Assembly: GCF_009494395.1 (NCBI RefSeq)
Contig: NZ_VZCB01000006.1
Location: 1 to 58,869 of the forward strand
Source of the DNA: Segatella copri
Lineage (GTDB): Bacteria; Bacteroidota; Bacteroidia; Bacteroidales; Bacteroidaceae
DNA: 58,869 nt
Direction of reading: 5' to 3'
The notes under the pieces were generated by a model, which worked only from the letters and a program-made list of their open reading frames with translations, was not told the origin of the DNA and did no database searches. The position numbers and the translations under genes are program-made. Numbering within the stretch: the first letter of the stretch is position 1; every line of letters starts with the position of its first letter. This document shows, one piece after another, positions 25,485 to 35,181 of this stretch.

Positions 25485-26336
25485 TTATCCCTTATACTTG
25501 ATATGGTCGATGAGACGGATAGGAGTCTTACCACAATAAACGGTGATGCAACCTACCACATAGGCGCTATCCTCCCATGAAGCGACATCCTGCAGGCTGT
25601 CACCATCCACAATCTGGAAATACTCTACCTCCAGACCCTCTACAGCATTGATGTCGGCAACCACCTTATCGTGAGTTTCCTGTACGGTATGAGACTTGGC
25701 ATACTCCACACTCTCCTTCAGAGCCTTATAGATGTTTGGCGCAATGGCACGCTCATCAGGAGCCAGCAAAGTATTGCGGCTGCTCTTTGCCAAACCATCC
25801 TCATCACGGATGATAGGACACTCCACAATCTTCACATCGCTGTTGATATACTTCACGAGCTGCTTGATGACAGCAATCTGCTGCCAATCCTTCTCACCGA
25901 AATAAGCACGGGTAGGACGAACGATATAGAACAGGCGGCTTACCACCTGGCAAACACCATTGAAATGACCTGGACGCTTGGCACCCTCCATCACGGTAGA
26001 AACCGGAGGAAACTCGAAGTGGCGGGTATCAGGTGTGGGATACATCTCCTCTACAGAAGGAGCAAAAACATAGTCAGCACCACAAGCCTCGATGAGCTTG
26101 CAGTCTGCATCAAGAGTGCGAGGATAACGTTCCAGATCACCCTTGTCATTAAACTGAGTAGGATTCAGGAAAACAGACACCACAGTAACACCGTTTTCCT
26201 TTACACTGCGCTTCACCAAAGAGGCATGACCCTCATGAAGAGCGCCCATAGTTGGCACGAGGCCGATTTCCTTTCCCTCCTTGCGACAATCGAAGAGTTC
26301 GTTCTGGAGGTCAACAATCTTATTGAATACTTTCAT
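25485..26336 (-). CDS. panC: Pantoate-beta-alanine ligase
   Basis: 283 residues from the start [21 protein letters not shown] chose ATG 26336, because the open frame further upstream (to 26537) crosses the AT-rich divergent promoter region and encodes no family sequence. Motifs: [10 protein letters not shown] (the HIGH-like ATP site), FLNPTQFN, and the KSSRN loop near [10 protein letters not shown]. It joins pantoate, ATP and the beta-alanine made by PanD to give pantothenate in the cytoplasm. Divergent from the starch-synthase-like gene. Confidence 0.96.
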   Translation of the reverse strand: MKVFNKIVDLQNELFDCRKEGKEIGLVPTMGALHEGHASLVKRSVKENGVTVVSVFLNPTQFNDKGDLERYPRTLDADCKLIEACGADYVFAPSVEEMYPTPDTRHFEFPPVSTVMEGAKRPGHFNGVCQVVSRLFYIVRPTRAYFGEKDWQQIAVIKQLVKYINSDVKIVECPIIRDEDGLAKSSRNTLLAPDERAIAPNIYKALKESVEYAKSHTVQETHDKVVADINAVEGLEVEYFQIVDGDSLQDVASWEDSAYVVGCITVYCGKTPIRLIDHIKYKG

Positions 26337-26471
26337 CTTCTTAATTCTGTTTCGGGGTGCAAAATAACAACTTTTTTCTGAAATAAGAAAGAAAAAACCT
26401 AAAAAAAAGCGAATAATCGTCGAAAAAAACCTTTTTAAAAGAAAAAATGCCAATATTTGGATTTTTTTTTG

Positions 26472-26479
26472 TACCTTTG
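26472..26479 (+). promoter_or_regulatory. -7 box of the starch-synthase-like gene
   Basis: TACCTTTG, about 33 bases before the ATG at 26512, within a strongly A/T-rich divergent region. Confidence 0.55.
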
Positions 26480-26511
26480 CACGTAATTCGTAAGAATAAA
26501 ATTTAAGTTTT

Positions 26512-27324
26512 ATGGCAAAGAAAGTACTATTTATCAATCAGGAGGTCGACCCATACGTAGCCGAGACTCACATGTCAATCATGGGACGCGAACTACCTCA
26601 GAAGATGCAGGAAGCAGGTTTTGAGATTCGCACATTTATGCCTAAATGGGGCACAATCAACGAGCGTCGCGGACAATTGCATGAGGTGATCCGCCTGTCT
26701 GGTATGAACCTTATCATTGATGATTCTGATCACCCTCTGATCATCAAGGTAGCATCTATACCAACAACACGTCAGCAAATCTATTTCATAGATAACGACG
26801 ACTACTTCAACCGTCGACAGATGAGTACCGACGAGAAGGGCGTGGAATACACAGACAATGGTGAGCGTGCCATCTTCTTCGCACGTGGCGTACTGGAAAC
26901 AGTCAAGAAGCTGCGCTGGCAGCCAGATGTCATCGTTTGCCAAGGATGGGTAAGCGCAGTGGTTCCTTTCTATATCAAGACTGCATATGCTGAAGAACCT
27001 TCATTTGCTGATTCAAAGGTGATTTGTGCTATCTACCCTAGCGAACTGAAGGGCTCATTGGGTCACAACTTCAAGCAGTGCGTGGAGTACCGCGAAGCTA
27101 CACCAGACAAGCTCACAGAATATGGTGACAACTTCGACTTCGTTGAACTCGCCAAAATGGCCATCGACTACAGCGACGGCGTGGTAGAAGCAGCAGAAGG
27201 CGTCAATGCAGAGCTCATCAAGTATGCAGAAGACAAGAACAAGCCTTTACTCTGTTTCCCTGGCGATGACTTTGCAGAACCATATGCCAAGCTCATCAAC
27301 GAGGTATGCCCAGACGAAGATTAA
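26512..27324 (+). CDS. Starch/glycogen synthase N-terminal domain protein
   Basis: 270 residues. It starts [20 protein letters not shown], the GT5 N-terminal Rossmann fold, with [20 protein letters not shown] typical of starch synthase, but stops before the C-terminal GT-B domain that binds ADP-glucose. Bacteroidetes commonly have this single-domain form next to panC and a DUF4270 gene, so it is probably not a local truncation. Catalysis of chain elongation is therefore doubtful; a binding or regulatory role is possible. It is followed after 34 bases by the DUF4270 lipoprotein. Confidence 0.8.
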   Translation: MAKKVLFINQEVDPYVAETHMSIMGRELPQKMQEAGFEIRTFMPKWGTINERRGQLHEVIRLSGMNLIIDDSDHPLIIKVASIPTTRQQIYFIDNDDYFNRRQMSTDEKGVEYTDNGERAIFFARGVLETVKKLRWQPDVIVCQGWVSAVVPFYIKTAYAEEPSFADSKVICAIYPSELKGSLGHNFKQCVEYREATPDKLTEYGDNFDFVELAKMAIDYSDGVVEAAEGVNAELIKYAEDKNKPLLCFPGDDFAEPYAKLINEVCPDED

Positions 27325-27358
27325 AGTTTAGGTATTAGTATACAATTTATCAAGGATA

Positions 27359-28789
27359 ATGAAAATTCTTAGATTATTTACGGTTATGATGATAGCAGCG
27401 ATAACTTTCGCTGCATGTGATGACACCACCGAGAACATCGGTGGTAGCATCACTAACAATGTAGACAACATCAACATCTCTAACGCTGTTTTCGATGTTG
27501 CTACCAATTCTCTAGTTGCAGGTCCGGTGCTCAACAGAAGCAACTCCGGCTTGATAGGAAAAGTAAAGGACCCGGAGACGGGTACATACGTTTCGGGCGA
27601 TTACATGAGCCAGTTTGGCGTACTTCCTGATTTCGACATCGACACCCTGCAGTATATCCAGAATGCCAACGGTGGCAGAATAGAAGCAGACTCCTGCTAC
27701 CTGCTCGTCTCTTACAAGAGCACATACGGCGATACCCTCGCCCCTATGAAGGTGACAGCTTACGAGATGACCAAGGCGATGCCGGAGAACTCCAACTATC
27801 TCTCCGACTTTGATGCCTTTACCGATGGATATGTCAGCAAAGACAATTACCAGGCAAGTGCCACCTATCAGCTCAGCGATTATGTAACTAACTTCAAGAT
27901 TTATCTCAACAAGCCATATACAAAGGACGGCAAGACCTACAAGAACTACGGTTCTTACATCATGCAGACCTATTATGAGCATCCTGAGTATTTCGAGACC
28001 AGCTACCGCTTCATCCACAACGTATGCCCAGGCTTCTACATCAAGAGCGTGGGCGGTGTAGGCAACGTGGCTAACATCTGGAACACCGAGCTTCAGTTCT
28101 ATTGGACCCGCAAGAAGCAGATCAAGGCTTCTGATGGCGTTACAGACAGTACAGCCGTAGGTCATGGCTATCATCGTTTCGATGGAACCGAGGAGGTATT
28201 GCAGCTGAACAAGATTACCAATGATGCCAGCAAGCTGGCTAAGTTGGCAGCAGAGGAGTCGTGCACTTACATCAAATCACCTGCAGGAATCTTCACCGAA
28301 GTCACCCTACCTGTAGATGAAATCATGAAGGGACATGAGAAAGATACGCTCAACACAGCTACCATCTCATTCCCACGACTCAACAATACTGATAACAACA
28401 ACAAATATCAGTTTGATGTGCCTTCTACCATCCTGATGGTACAGAAAGATAGTCTGAACAGTTTCTTCGAGAAGAACAAGATTACAGACAACCGTACCTC
28501 GTATACAGCCAGCTACAGCAAGACCGGTTCTACCGTAAACAATGCCTTTACATTCAACAACATCAGTAACCTCATCTCTGTGATGTACAAGAACAAGGGC
28601 ACGAGCGACAACTGGAACAAGGTGGTACTGGTACCAGTAACGGTAACAACCAGCACACTGAACAACGCTACTGTAATCACCAAGATCAATCACGACATGG
28701 CACTTACCTCTACCCGCCTCCAGAAGGGTACGAAGGAGAACAGCCCTATCAAGATCAAGGTAATCTATAGTAAGTTTAAGGAAGAATAA
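27359..28789 (+). CDS. DUF4270 family lipoprotein
   Basis: 476 residues. The lipoprotein signal MKILRLFTVMMIAAITFAAC places Cys20 at the N-terminus after processing. The body has DUF4270 features (SGDYMSQFGVLPDFDIDTL; repeated beta segments such as FPRLNNTDNNNKYQF). The family is restricted to Bacteroidetes and is exported to the envelope; its role is unknown. It belongs to one operon with the upstream starch-synthase-like gene and the 43-codon gene that follows after 9 bases. Confidence 0.85.
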   Translation: MKILRLFTVMMIAAITFAACDDTTENIGGSITNNVDNINISNAVFDVATNSLVAGPVLNRSNSGLIGKVKDPETGTYVSGDYMSQFGVLPDFDIDTLQYIQNANGGRIEADSCYLLVSYKSTYGDTLAPMKVTAYEMTKAMPENSNYLSDFDAFTDGYVSKDNYQASATYQLSDYVTNFKIYLNKPYTKDGKTYKNYGSYIMQTYYEHPEYFETSYRFIHNVCPGFYIKSVGGVGNVANIWNTELQFYWTRKKQIKASDGVTDSTAVGHGYHRFDGTEEVLQLNKITNDASKLAKLAAEESCTYIKSPAGIFTEVTLPVDEIMKGHEKDTLNTATISFPRLNNTDNNNKYQFDVPSTILMVQKDSLNSFFEKNKITDNRTSYTASYSKTGSTVNNAFTFNNISNLISVMYKNKGTSDNWNKVVLVPVTVTTSTLNNATVITKINHDMALTSTRLQKGTKENSPIKIKVIYSKFKEE

Positions 28790-28798
28790 TCAGACGAC

Positions 28799-28930
28799 AT
28801 GGCAGACAATTTTCTTGAGCGACATCGCGAGGACTACGAGAAACGAAAGGCAGCATGGCTTAGAAGGAAGAAGCACCTTCCCAAGATAAAGCAGCCAGCC
28901 CTTCAGCGACCTGACGATGAAGCACTGTAA
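28799..28930 (+). CDS. Small highly charged conserved protein
   Basis: 43 residues, MADNFLERHREDYEKRKAAW then LRRKKHLPKIKQ, ending PDDEAL. It begins 9 bases after the DUF4270 stop and ends just before a terminator, so it closes the operon. I recall similar short proteins in Bacteroides with the pattern LEKH..EYEKRKAEWL..KKH, which suggests conservation, but the function is unknown. A single basic helix is likely. Confidence 0.65.
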   Translation: MADNFLERHREDYEKRKAAWLRRKKHLPKIKQPALQRPDDEAL

Positions 28931-28959
28931 AATACAAAATCACATTCAACATTAAAATG

Positions 28960-29015
28960 AAATCCCGATAGGCGATTACGAGTATGGCTCGCAACTGCTT
29001 ATTGGGATTTTTTGT
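28960..29015 (+). terminator. Terminator after the DUF4270 operon
   Basis: AAATCCCGATAGGC pairs imperfectly with GCTTATTGGGATTT, followed by TTTTTG. Confidence 0.65.
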
Positions 29016-29072
29016 TGTTCTTATCTTCCATCCCAGATGTCATTCTTTCCCTATTCATGATAACAGTTTTTT

Positions 29073-29090
29073 CTATATATAATAAGGTGT
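29073..29090. repeat. 13-base intergenic motif, copy 3
   Basis: CTATATATAATAAGGTGT, inverted relative to copies 1 and 2, about 90 bases before the gdhA promoter. Confidence 0.7.
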
Positions 29091-29177
29091 ACGTACACAA
29101 TTATACTACAGCAACCTTTACGAAAAGTTAAAAAAGTGACTTTTTTCTACTTTTTCTTTATTTTTTCTATCTTTTTG

Positions 29178-29208
29178 TTGGTTATTCCAAGAAAAAACTA
29201 TATCTTTG
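29178..29208 (+). promoter_or_regulatory. Promoter of gdhA
   Basis: TTGG (29178-29181), 19 bases, TATCTTTG (29201-29208): a textbook match. The open frame that begins at 29206 lies inside it, so the true start is ATG 29260. Confidence 0.75.
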
Positions 29209-29259
29209 CAAACAGAAATAGGAAAAATAGATTTAAACACAATAAAAGATAAAAAGATT

Positions 29260-30594
29260 ATGAAAGCATCTGAAGTAATCGCGAATCTCCAAAGAAGATT
29301 CCCAAATGAGCCTGAGTACATTCAGGCAGTTAGTCAGGTTCTCGGTACTATCGAGGAAGAGTACAACAAGCACCCTGAGTTTGAGAAGGCAAACCTCATC
29401 GAGCGCCTTTGCATTCCAGATCGCGTGATTGAGTTCCGCGTATCATGGGTAGACGACAAGGGCAACGTTCAGACTAACATGGGTTACCGCATACAGCACA
29501 ACAATGCGATCGGCCCTTACAAGGGAGGTCTTCGCTATCACAAGTCTGTAAACTTGGGTATCTTGAAGTTCTTGGCTTTCGAGCAGACATTCAAGAACTC
29601 TTTGACTACTCTCCCAATGGGTGGTGCAAAGGGTGGTTCTGACTTCTCTCCACGTGGCAAGAGCAACAACGAGGTGATGCGTTTCTGCCAGGCTTTCATG
29701 ACTGAGCTTTACCGTCACATGGGTCCAGACGAGGACGTTCCTGCTGGAGACATCGGTGTTGGTGGCCGTGAGGTTGGTTATCTCTTCGGTATGTACAAGA
29801 AGTTGACTCACCAGTTCCAGGGTGTCTTGACCGGTAAGGGTCAGGAGTTCGGTGGTTCTCTCATCCGTCCTGAGGCTACAGGTTACGGTAACGTTTACTT
29901 CCTCTGCAACATGCTCGCTACAAAGAACATCGACATCAAGGGCAAGACAGTCTTGGTTTCAGGTTCTGGTAACGTAGCTCAGTACACCATGGAGAAGTTG
30001 CTCCAGTTGGGTGCTAAGCCTGTTACATGTTCTGACTCTGACGGTTACATCTACGATCCAGACGGTATCGACCGCGAGAAGCTCGACTACATCATGGAGC
30101 TCAAGAACGTAGAGCGTGGACGTATCAAGGAATATGCTGAGAAATACGGCGTTAAGTATGTAGCGGGTGCTAAGCCTTGGTTTGAGAAGGCAGACATCGC
30201 TCTCCCATCAGCTACTCAGAACGAAATCAACGAGGAGGCTGCTAAGGCATTGGTTGCCAACGGCGTTATCGCTGTAAGCGAGGGTGCTAACATGCCAACT
30301 ACTCCAGAGGCTATCAAGGTATTCCAGGATGCTAAGATTCTCTACTCTCCAGGTAAGGCTGCCAACGCTGGTGGTGTTGCAGTATCAGGTCTTGAGATGA
30401 GCCAGAACTCTGAGCGCTTGAAGTGGTCTCGTGAGGAGGTTGATGCCAAGCTCCACGATATCATGAACGATATCCACGCTAACTGCGTGAAGTATGGTAC
30501 AGAGCCTGATGGTTACATCAACTATGTAAAGGGTGCTAACGTAGCAGGCTTCCTGAAGGTGGCTAAGGCTATGATGGCTCAGGGAATCGTATAA
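29260..30594 (+). CDS. gdhA: NADP-type glutamate dehydrogenase
   Basis: 444 residues, the length of hexameric bacterial enzymes. Catalytic Lys lies in LPMGGAKGGSDF; NNAIGPYKGGLRYH and the Rossmann site VSGSGNVAQYT are present. It interconverts 2-oxoglutarate plus ammonia and glutamate in the cytoplasm, the main ammonia entry route in Bacteroidetes. Monocistronic, with a strong promoter and a double terminator. Codon use is that of a highly expressed gene. Confidence 0.95.
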   Translation: MKASEVIANLQRRFPNEPEYIQAVSQVLGTIEEEYNKHPEFEKANLIERLCIPDRVIEFRVSWVDDKGNVQTNMGYRIQHNNAIGPYKGGLRYHKSVNLGILKFLAFEQTFKNSLTTLPMGGAKGGSDFSPRGKSNNEVMRFCQAFMTELYRHMGPDEDVPAGDIGVGGREVGYLFGMYKKLTHQFQGVLTGKGQEFGGSLIRPEATGYGNVYFLCNMLATKNIDIKGKTVLVSGSGNVAQYTMEKLLQLGAKPVTCSDSDGYIYDPDGIDREKLDYIMELKNVERGRIKEYAEKYGVKYVAGAKPWFEKADIALPSATQNEINEEAAKALVANGVIAVSEGANMPTTPEAIKVFQDAKILYSPGKAANAGGVAVSGLEMSQNSERLKWSREEVDAKLHDIMNDIHANCVKYGTEPDGYINYVKGANVAGFLKVAKAMMAQGIV

Positions 30595-30671
30595 AATAGA
30601 ATACATAAGAGAGATTAAGGTCAAATCATCAACATAAAACAGTTGGTCAATAAATAAATAGATAGAAAAAG

Positions 30672-30745
30672 GATAGTAAGTCGCAAGACTTACTATCTTA
30701 CGATAAAAGCTCCATCTGCACATTGCAGATGGAGCTTTTATTATT
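30672..30745. terminator. Two consecutive hairpins between gdhA and the DUF1232 gene
   Basis: GATAGTAAGTC-GCAA-GACTTACTATC (30672-30697), then AAAAGCTCCATCTGC with GCAGATGGAGCTTTT (30705-30739). The second is flanked by A and T runs on both sides, so it can serve both converging genes. Confidence 0.85.
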
Positions 30746-30764
30746 TAGCAATAGAAGTTTCCTA

Positions 30765-31172
30765 TTATACCGGAGTATCCTCTGGATTATCCTTGAAGAG
30801 CTCATCAATGGCAGGGATTTCATCCTCATCAAACCATCTGGAAAGCTTTTCCTGTGCTTTCTTCTTGGCATCCTCTGACACATCGCCCCAAACCTTATGG
30901 AGCACATAGAGCAATACAGCCAGATCATCGCCCAAACCAGCGATAGGAATGGCATCAGGAATCACGTCCAACGGACTAATCAGATAACCCAAGGCTGCAA
31001 TAATAATTGCCTTATCCTTCAAAGCCACCTTATCGCTCTCCAATGTATAATACAGAATGAGTGCGGCATATACCATCTTGGCACCCGCACGCTTAGCGAT
31101 ATGCGAAATCTTCTCGACAAATGCACTCTGAGTGAACTTGTCCTTGTAATCCATAAAATCTGGTAATGTCAT
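30765..31172 (-). CDS. DUF1232 (YkvA-type) membrane-associated protein
   Basis: 135 residues. The core YLISPLDVIPDAIPIAGLGD is the hallmark of DUF1232, with helices on each side. Members are small inner-membrane proteins without known activity. The C-terminal ~35 residues are acidic (RWFDEDEIPAIDELFKDNPE). It lies 44 bases downstream of the next gene on the same strand and probably shares its transcript. Confidence 0.85.
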   Translation of the reverse strand: MTLPDFMDYKDKFTQSAFVEKISHIAKRAGAKMVYAALILYYTLESDKVALKDKAIIIAALGYLISPLDVIPDAIPIAGLGDDLAVLLYVLHKVWGDVSEDAKKKAQEKLSRWFDEDEIPAIDELFKDNPEDTPV

Positions 31173-31216
31173 ATTAATTTATAATTATTAATTAATAATT
31201 TATAGTTTTTACAAGG

Positions 31217-31654
31217 CTATGCTTTCGGCTCGTAGAAGAGTACAGCCTTGATATAAGTTTCCATCTTTGCCTCCTTGTGCTTGTTGACACGGAAAAGGAT
31301 AATCATCTGGAGAAGCGACTTGGCAAAGCAAGCCAGCAGCAAGCCGATGATGATGGCAATGACGGTGGTAAGCGCCTTGCCATTCTCATAGATAGGCGAC
31401 TTATCAGGAAAACATGACAATATCAATACAGGAATCACGGTGATGAAACCACCCACAGTGAGCTGGGTACGCTTGGAGCCACCCATATCCAATATCGCCT
31501 GCTTATCAAAAAGGTAATCGTCAAGATCCATGCGGGTGATGCCGTAATTCTCCAACTTAGGGAAATCAGGCTCATCGCCATACTTGTCAATCTTTCCAGC
31601 CACCTTGTGTTCAAAATCATCTAATATCTGCTTCTCCGGTTCTTTGAGTTCCAT
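31217..31654 (-). CDS. Hypothetical membrane protein with two TM segments
   Basis: 145 residues. A soluble acidic N-terminal part (~1-60) is followed by two hydrophobic segments, LTVGGFITVIPVLILSCF (~66) and TTVIAIIIGLLLACFAKSLL (~95), and a basic C-terminal end. I do not recognise a family. First gene of a two-gene unit with the DUF1232 gene, which suggests a shared envelope role. Confidence 0.65.
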   Translation of the reverse strand: MELKEPEKQILDDFEHKVAGKIDKYGDEPDFPKLENYGITRMDLDDYLFDKQAILDMGGSKRTQLTVGGFITVIPVLILSCFPDKSPIYENGKALTTVIAIIIGLLLACFAKSLLQMIILFRVNKHKEAKMETYIKAVLFYEPKA

Positions 31655-31703
31655 AATCTTGTTAGTGTTTTAAATTGTTTGAAATACTACATCATACTTG
31701 TTA

Positions 31704-31718
31704 TTATATAATAAGGTA
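31704..31718. repeat. 13-base intergenic motif, copy 4
   Basis: TTATATAATAAGGTA, between the membrane-protein gene (minus) and the 3' end of the RNase P RNA gene. Confidence 0.7.
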
Positions 31719-31767
31719 TTACACCTTCAGATATAAACAGGCAATGATGCAAAAGAACTAAAATAAA

Positions 31768-32212
31768 GAAAGCAGTGCCCCTATAAGCCGAGTTCTGTAC
31801 CTGCAATAAATGGTAAGAGAACAAAGAAATGCAGGCGCTTGTCATTTATCTAGTCCCAGAGTCACCCCTGGGCTCAAGCACTCTACCCTCCACAGCAGTT
31901 CCCGAAGGAACAATCGGACGAGCCGCCCTCAATCTGCGGTATACATGAGCTTACAGCTCCCAGATGGTACAGCCTGACGATTACCCGCCAGCTGGTGGTC
32001 TCTTACACCACCTTCTCACCCTTACCCGACACTAAACCACGATGAAGCAAGCTTCACCGCTACGGAATAAGTTTCGGGCGGTTATTTTCTTCTACCGACA
32101 CCTACTGTCACCAATAGCTTCTAGTTTCGGAAGTGGGATGCCCTATGCTGCCCGGACTTTCCTCTCGCACGCCAATAACGGAATGCCAGCGACAAGCCGG
32201 AGCACTGCTTTC
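31768..32212 (-). ncRNA. rnpB: RNase P RNA, bacterial class A
   Basis: Read on the minus strand, the 5' end GAAAGCAGTGC pairs with the 3' end GCACTGCTTTC (helix P1); the conserved GAGGAAAGTCCGGGC follows near the 5' end, and ACAGAACTCGGCTTATAG precedes the 3' end. These are the universal P4-forming segments. Length about 445 bases. The RNA is the catalytic part of RNase P, which matures tRNA 5' ends. A -7 box 7 bases upstream of the 5' end fixes the start. Short open frames on this stretch are not genes. Confidence 0.95.
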
Positions 32213-32218
32213 GATATG

Positions 32219-32226
32219 CAAAGGTA
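32219..32226 (-). promoter_or_regulatory. -7 box of rnpB
   Basis: TACCTTTG on the minus strand, ending 7 bases before the predicted RNA 5' end. Confidence 0.7.
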
Positions 32227-32545
32227 AGAAAAAAAAAGAAGAAAGGAAAATTTATCTCCATTTTTTTTATCTCTTTTGCCTTTTTTGCCTCTCTTTTCGA
32301 ACAAAGAGAACGAAAGGAAGGGGAAAGAAGCTCAAATAAACAGAGATTTCTGCGGGTTTTAATTTGCAAATATTAAAGTATTTCTATTTTTTAGTTTTGT
32401 ATACAGAAGTAAGAAAAACTACAGAAGTACTGAATATTTGTAAAAATAGGGCATTCCTTGTTTAACAGCCGTTAAAGTGTTAATTTTAAATGTTAAAACC
32501 GAATAAAAAACGAAGCAGAAATGAACGTATATCAGAAAATGACTC
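32227..32545. other. Intergenic region between rnpB and degP
   Basis: About 320 AT-rich bases between divergent promoters. I see no gene or stable hairpin. Confidence 0.4.
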
Positions 32546-32553
32546 TATATTTG
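32546..32553 (+). promoter_or_regulatory. -7 box of degP
   Basis: TATATTTG, giving a leader of about 90 bases before ATG 32651. No clear -33 element; stress regulation cannot be judged. Confidence 0.5.
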
Positions 32554-32650
32554 CAACCGAAAAGCAACAGCTATTGCCACAGAAACAGATTGGCACACTT
32601 TTAGCTACTGCTTAAAACAAAGAATAGAAAATTAAAAAAAAATAAGAGAC

Positions 32651-34114
32651 ATGAAAAAAGTAACAAATTACGTAATCGCTGCATTGTGCGTAGGTTCACT
32701 CGCATTCTCTGCAGGTTCATTCATGAAGGTTAACGCAGCAACATCAGCTACTGCAACAACTCCTGGTCAGCCAGTTGACTTGACATTCGCAGCAGAAAAG
32801 GCTCTGCCTGCCGTGGTACATATCAAATACGTACAGAACTCTAAGGTAAAGACCGTAGACGTTGAAAGCGATCCGTTCGGAGGATTCTTCGACCCATTCG
32901 GCTTCTTCGGAAATCCAGGTCAGGGAGGCACACGCAAGCAGCAGGTTCAGACCCCTAAGCGCGAAGCTACCGGTTCGGGTGTCATCATCAGTACTGACGG
33001 CTATATCGTGACCAACAACCACGTTGTAGAAGGTGCTGACGAATTGACAGTAACATTGAACGACAACCGTGAGTTCTCTGCCCGCATCATCGGAACCGAC
33101 AAAACTACCGACCTTGCCCTGATCAAGATTGAAGGCAAGAACCTCCCTACTCTTCCTATCGCCAACAGCGATAACGTAAAGGTTGGTGAGTGGGTTATTG
33201 CAGTGGGCAATCCATTCGGCCTCAACAATACAGTAACAGCAGGTATCATCTCTGCCAAGGCACGTACACTCGGTGCCAACGGCGTGGAGAGCTTCATCCA
33301 GACCGATGCTGCCATCAACGCAGGTAACTCAGGTGGTGCTTTGGTTAACACCCAGGGCGAACTGGTAGGTATCAATGCCATGCTCTATTCCCAGACCGGT
33401 TCATACGCAGGTTACGGTTTTGCCATCCCAACCTCTATCATGAACAAGGTGGTTGATGATATCAAGAAGTATGGCAGCGTACAGCGCGTCATGCTGAGCA
33501 TCCAGGGCAGCGATGTCCTCAATTACATCAATGCACAGAAGGAGAATGGCAAGGAAGTGGATCTCGGAACCAACGAGGGTGTATATATTGCCAAGGTAGA
33601 CGAGGACGGCAACGGTGCAGCTGCCAACTTGAAGGAAGGCGATGTCATCACCAAGGTAGACGGCAAGAAGGTAACCAAGATGGCAGAGCTGCAGGAAGCT
33701 CTCAACGGCAAGCGTCCTGGCGACAAGATGAGCATCACCTACCTGCGCAACAAGAAGACCATCACCAAGACCATCACCTTGAAGAATGCCCAGGGCAATA
33801 CTTCAGTCATCAAGAGCGCAGACCTCGATGTTCTCGGTGGAACCTTCCGTCCTGTCACACAGAGCATGAAGGATCAGCTCAACATCAAGTATGGCGTAGA
33901 GATAATGAAGGTGAGCAACGGTGCTCTGAAGGATGCCGGCATTTCACGCGGATTCATCATCCAGCGCATCAACGACAGCAATATCAGTTCACTCGATGAC
34001 CTGCAGAAGGCAGTGAAGAGTGCTTCAACCAGCAAGGATCCTGTGCTCTATATCCAGGGCATCTGGCCAACAGGCAAGAAGGCATACTTTGCAGTTCCAT
34101 TGCAGAAAGACTAA
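32651..34114 (+). CDS. degP: Periplasmic serine protease/chaperone DegP (HtrA family)
   Basis: 487 residues. A signal peptide covers ~1-30 (cleaved near VNAAT). The trypsin-like domain has His124 (TNNHVVEG), Asp154 (TDLALIKI) and Ser227 (NAGNSGGALV). A Phe/Gly-rich loop (DPFGGFFDPFGFFG) corresponds to the LA loop. Two PDZ domains follow (~270-370 and ~390-480). It degrades or refolds damaged envelope proteins in the periplasm. Monocistronic and followed by two hairpins. Confidence 0.95.
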   Translation: MKKVTNYVIAALCVGSLAFSAGSFMKVNAATSATATTPGQPVDLTFAAEKALPAVVHIKYVQNSKVKTVDVESDPFGGFFDPFGFFGNPGQGGTRKQQVQTPKREATGSGVIISTDGYIVTNNHVVEGADELTVTLNDNREFSARIIGTDKTTDLALIKIEGKNLPTLPIANSDNVKVGEWVIAVGNPFGLNNTVTAGIISAKARTLGANGVESFIQTDAAINAGNSGGALVNTQGELVGINAMLYSQTGSYAGYGFAIPTSIMNKVVDDIKKYGSVQRVMLSIQGSDVLNYINAQKENGKEVDLGTNEGVYIAKVDEDGNGAAANLKEGDVITKVDGKKVTKMAELQEALNGKRPGDKMSITYLRNKKTITKTITLKNAQGNTSVIKSADLDVLGGTFRPVTQSMKDQLNIKYGVEIMKVSNGALKDAGISRGFIIQRINDSNISSLDDLQKAVKSASTSKDPVLYIQGIWPTGKKAYFAVPLQKD

Positions 34115-34180
34115 TCATTGCAAAGAGTTTTTAGAAGAAGAGATAAGTTTTTACCTCTTCTGAAATGATAAAAAATGACA

Positions 34181-34219
34181 AAATAGCAGGTATTTTCAAA
34201 AATATCTGCTATTTTTTTT
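34181..34219 (+). terminator. Terminator after degP
   Basis: AAATAGCAGGTATTTT pairs with AAAATATCTGCTATTT, followed by a T run. The T run doubles as part of the -33 box of the rpoD promoter. Confidence 0.85.
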
Positions 34220-34247
34220 GTTATTTCAAACAAAAAGCGTACTTTTG
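34217..34247 (+). promoter_or_regulatory. Promoter of the sigma factor gene
   Basis: TTTG (34217-34220), 19 bases, TACTTTTG (34240-34247): full consensus. The open frame from 34165 spans it, so the start is ATG 34273. Confidence 0.75.
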
Positions 34248-34272
34248 CAATAACATAAAATTAAACTCTACC

Positions 34273-35133
34273 ATGAGACAGCTTAAAATAACAAAATCTA
34301 TAACGAATCGTGAAAGCGCATCGTTAGAAAAATATCTCCAAGAGATTGGTCATGAAGAGCTTCTTACTACAGAACAAGAAGTAGAATTGGCTCAGAAAAT
34401 AAGGAAAGGTGATAGAAAAGCGTTGGAAAGACTATGCAAAGCTAATCTGAGATTCGTGGTTTCCGTAGCTAAGCAATATCAAAACCAGGGCTTGAGTTTG
34501 CCAGACCTAATCAACGAAGGTAACCTTGGTCTCATTAAGGCTGCCGAAAAATTTGATGACACCCGCGGCTTTAAGTTCATTTCTTATGCTGTATGGTGGA
34601 TCAGACAGAGTATTCTGCAGGCTATCGCCGAGCAGAGCAGATTGGTGCGCCTGCCCCTCAATCAGGTGGGAAGCGTAACCAGAATCATGAAAGAAGCGTA
34701 TAAATTTGAACAGGAATACGAACGCAAACCTAGCATCAACGAGATGGCTGAACGCATCGACATACCGGAAGATAAGATTGCGGATGCCATGAATGCCAAC
34801 AGCCACGAAGTCAGCGTGGATGCTCCTTTCGTCAATGGCGAAGAAGGCAGTATTGTTGACTCCATGACAAACCCAGACTATCCTACAACGGACAATGAGC
34901 TGGTCAAGGAATCACTCAGAACGGAAGTGGAGCGAATGATCAAGCTTCTCGGTGATAGGGAGCAGAAAGTCATAAAGGCCTTCTTTGGTATCGGTGAACC
35001 CGAACTGACACTGGAAGAAATAGGCGTAAAATATAACCTGACCCGAGAGCGCGTGCGCCAAATCAAGGAGAAGGCCATTCGCCGAATACGTCATAATACG
35101 AAAAATAAACTGCTGAAATCTTACTTGGGATAA
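34273..35133 (+). CDS. rpoD: Primary sigma factor (RpoD/SigA, Bacteroidetes type)
   Basis: 286 residues from [20 protein letters not shown], the conserved start of Bacteroidetes primary sigma factors, which lack region 1.1. Region 2 ([29 protein letters not shown]), region 3 and region 4 ([20 protein letters not shown]) are complete. It directs RNA polymerase to the TAnnTTTG promoters seen throughout the window. Transcribed from its own consensus promoter; the next gene follows after 48 bases and may share the transcript. Confidence 0.95.
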   Translation: MRQLKITKSITNRESASLEKYLQEIGHEELLTTEQEVELAQKIRKGDRKALERLCKANLRFVVSVAKQYQNQGLSLPDLINEGNLGLIKAAEKFDDTRGFKFISYAVWWIRQSILQAIAEQSRLVRLPLNQVGSVTRIMKEAYKFEQEYERKPSINEMAERIDIPEDKIADAMNANSHEVSVDAPFVNGEEGSIVDSMTNPDYPTTDNELVKESLRTEVERMIKLLGDREQKVIKAFFGIGEPELTLEEIGVKYNLTRERVRQIKEKAIRRIRHNTKNKLLKSYLG

Positions 35134-35181
35134 GCATGAGAAAGGCTGAATCCTATAGAAGACAGCATCTGAAATAGGAAT

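Noticed and set aside
26337..26537. 67-codon N-terminal extension of PanC
   Set aside because: It spans the divergent promoter region and is low complexity (Phe/Lys/Ile); PanC homologues start at MKVF-like sequences.
31655..31767. Possible tRNA or riboswitch
   Set aside because: No cloverleaf or T-loop GGTTCGA signature was found here or in any other intergenic stretch I read.
32042..32227. 61-codon plus-strand frame
   Set aside because: It lies within the RNase P RNA gene on the other strand.
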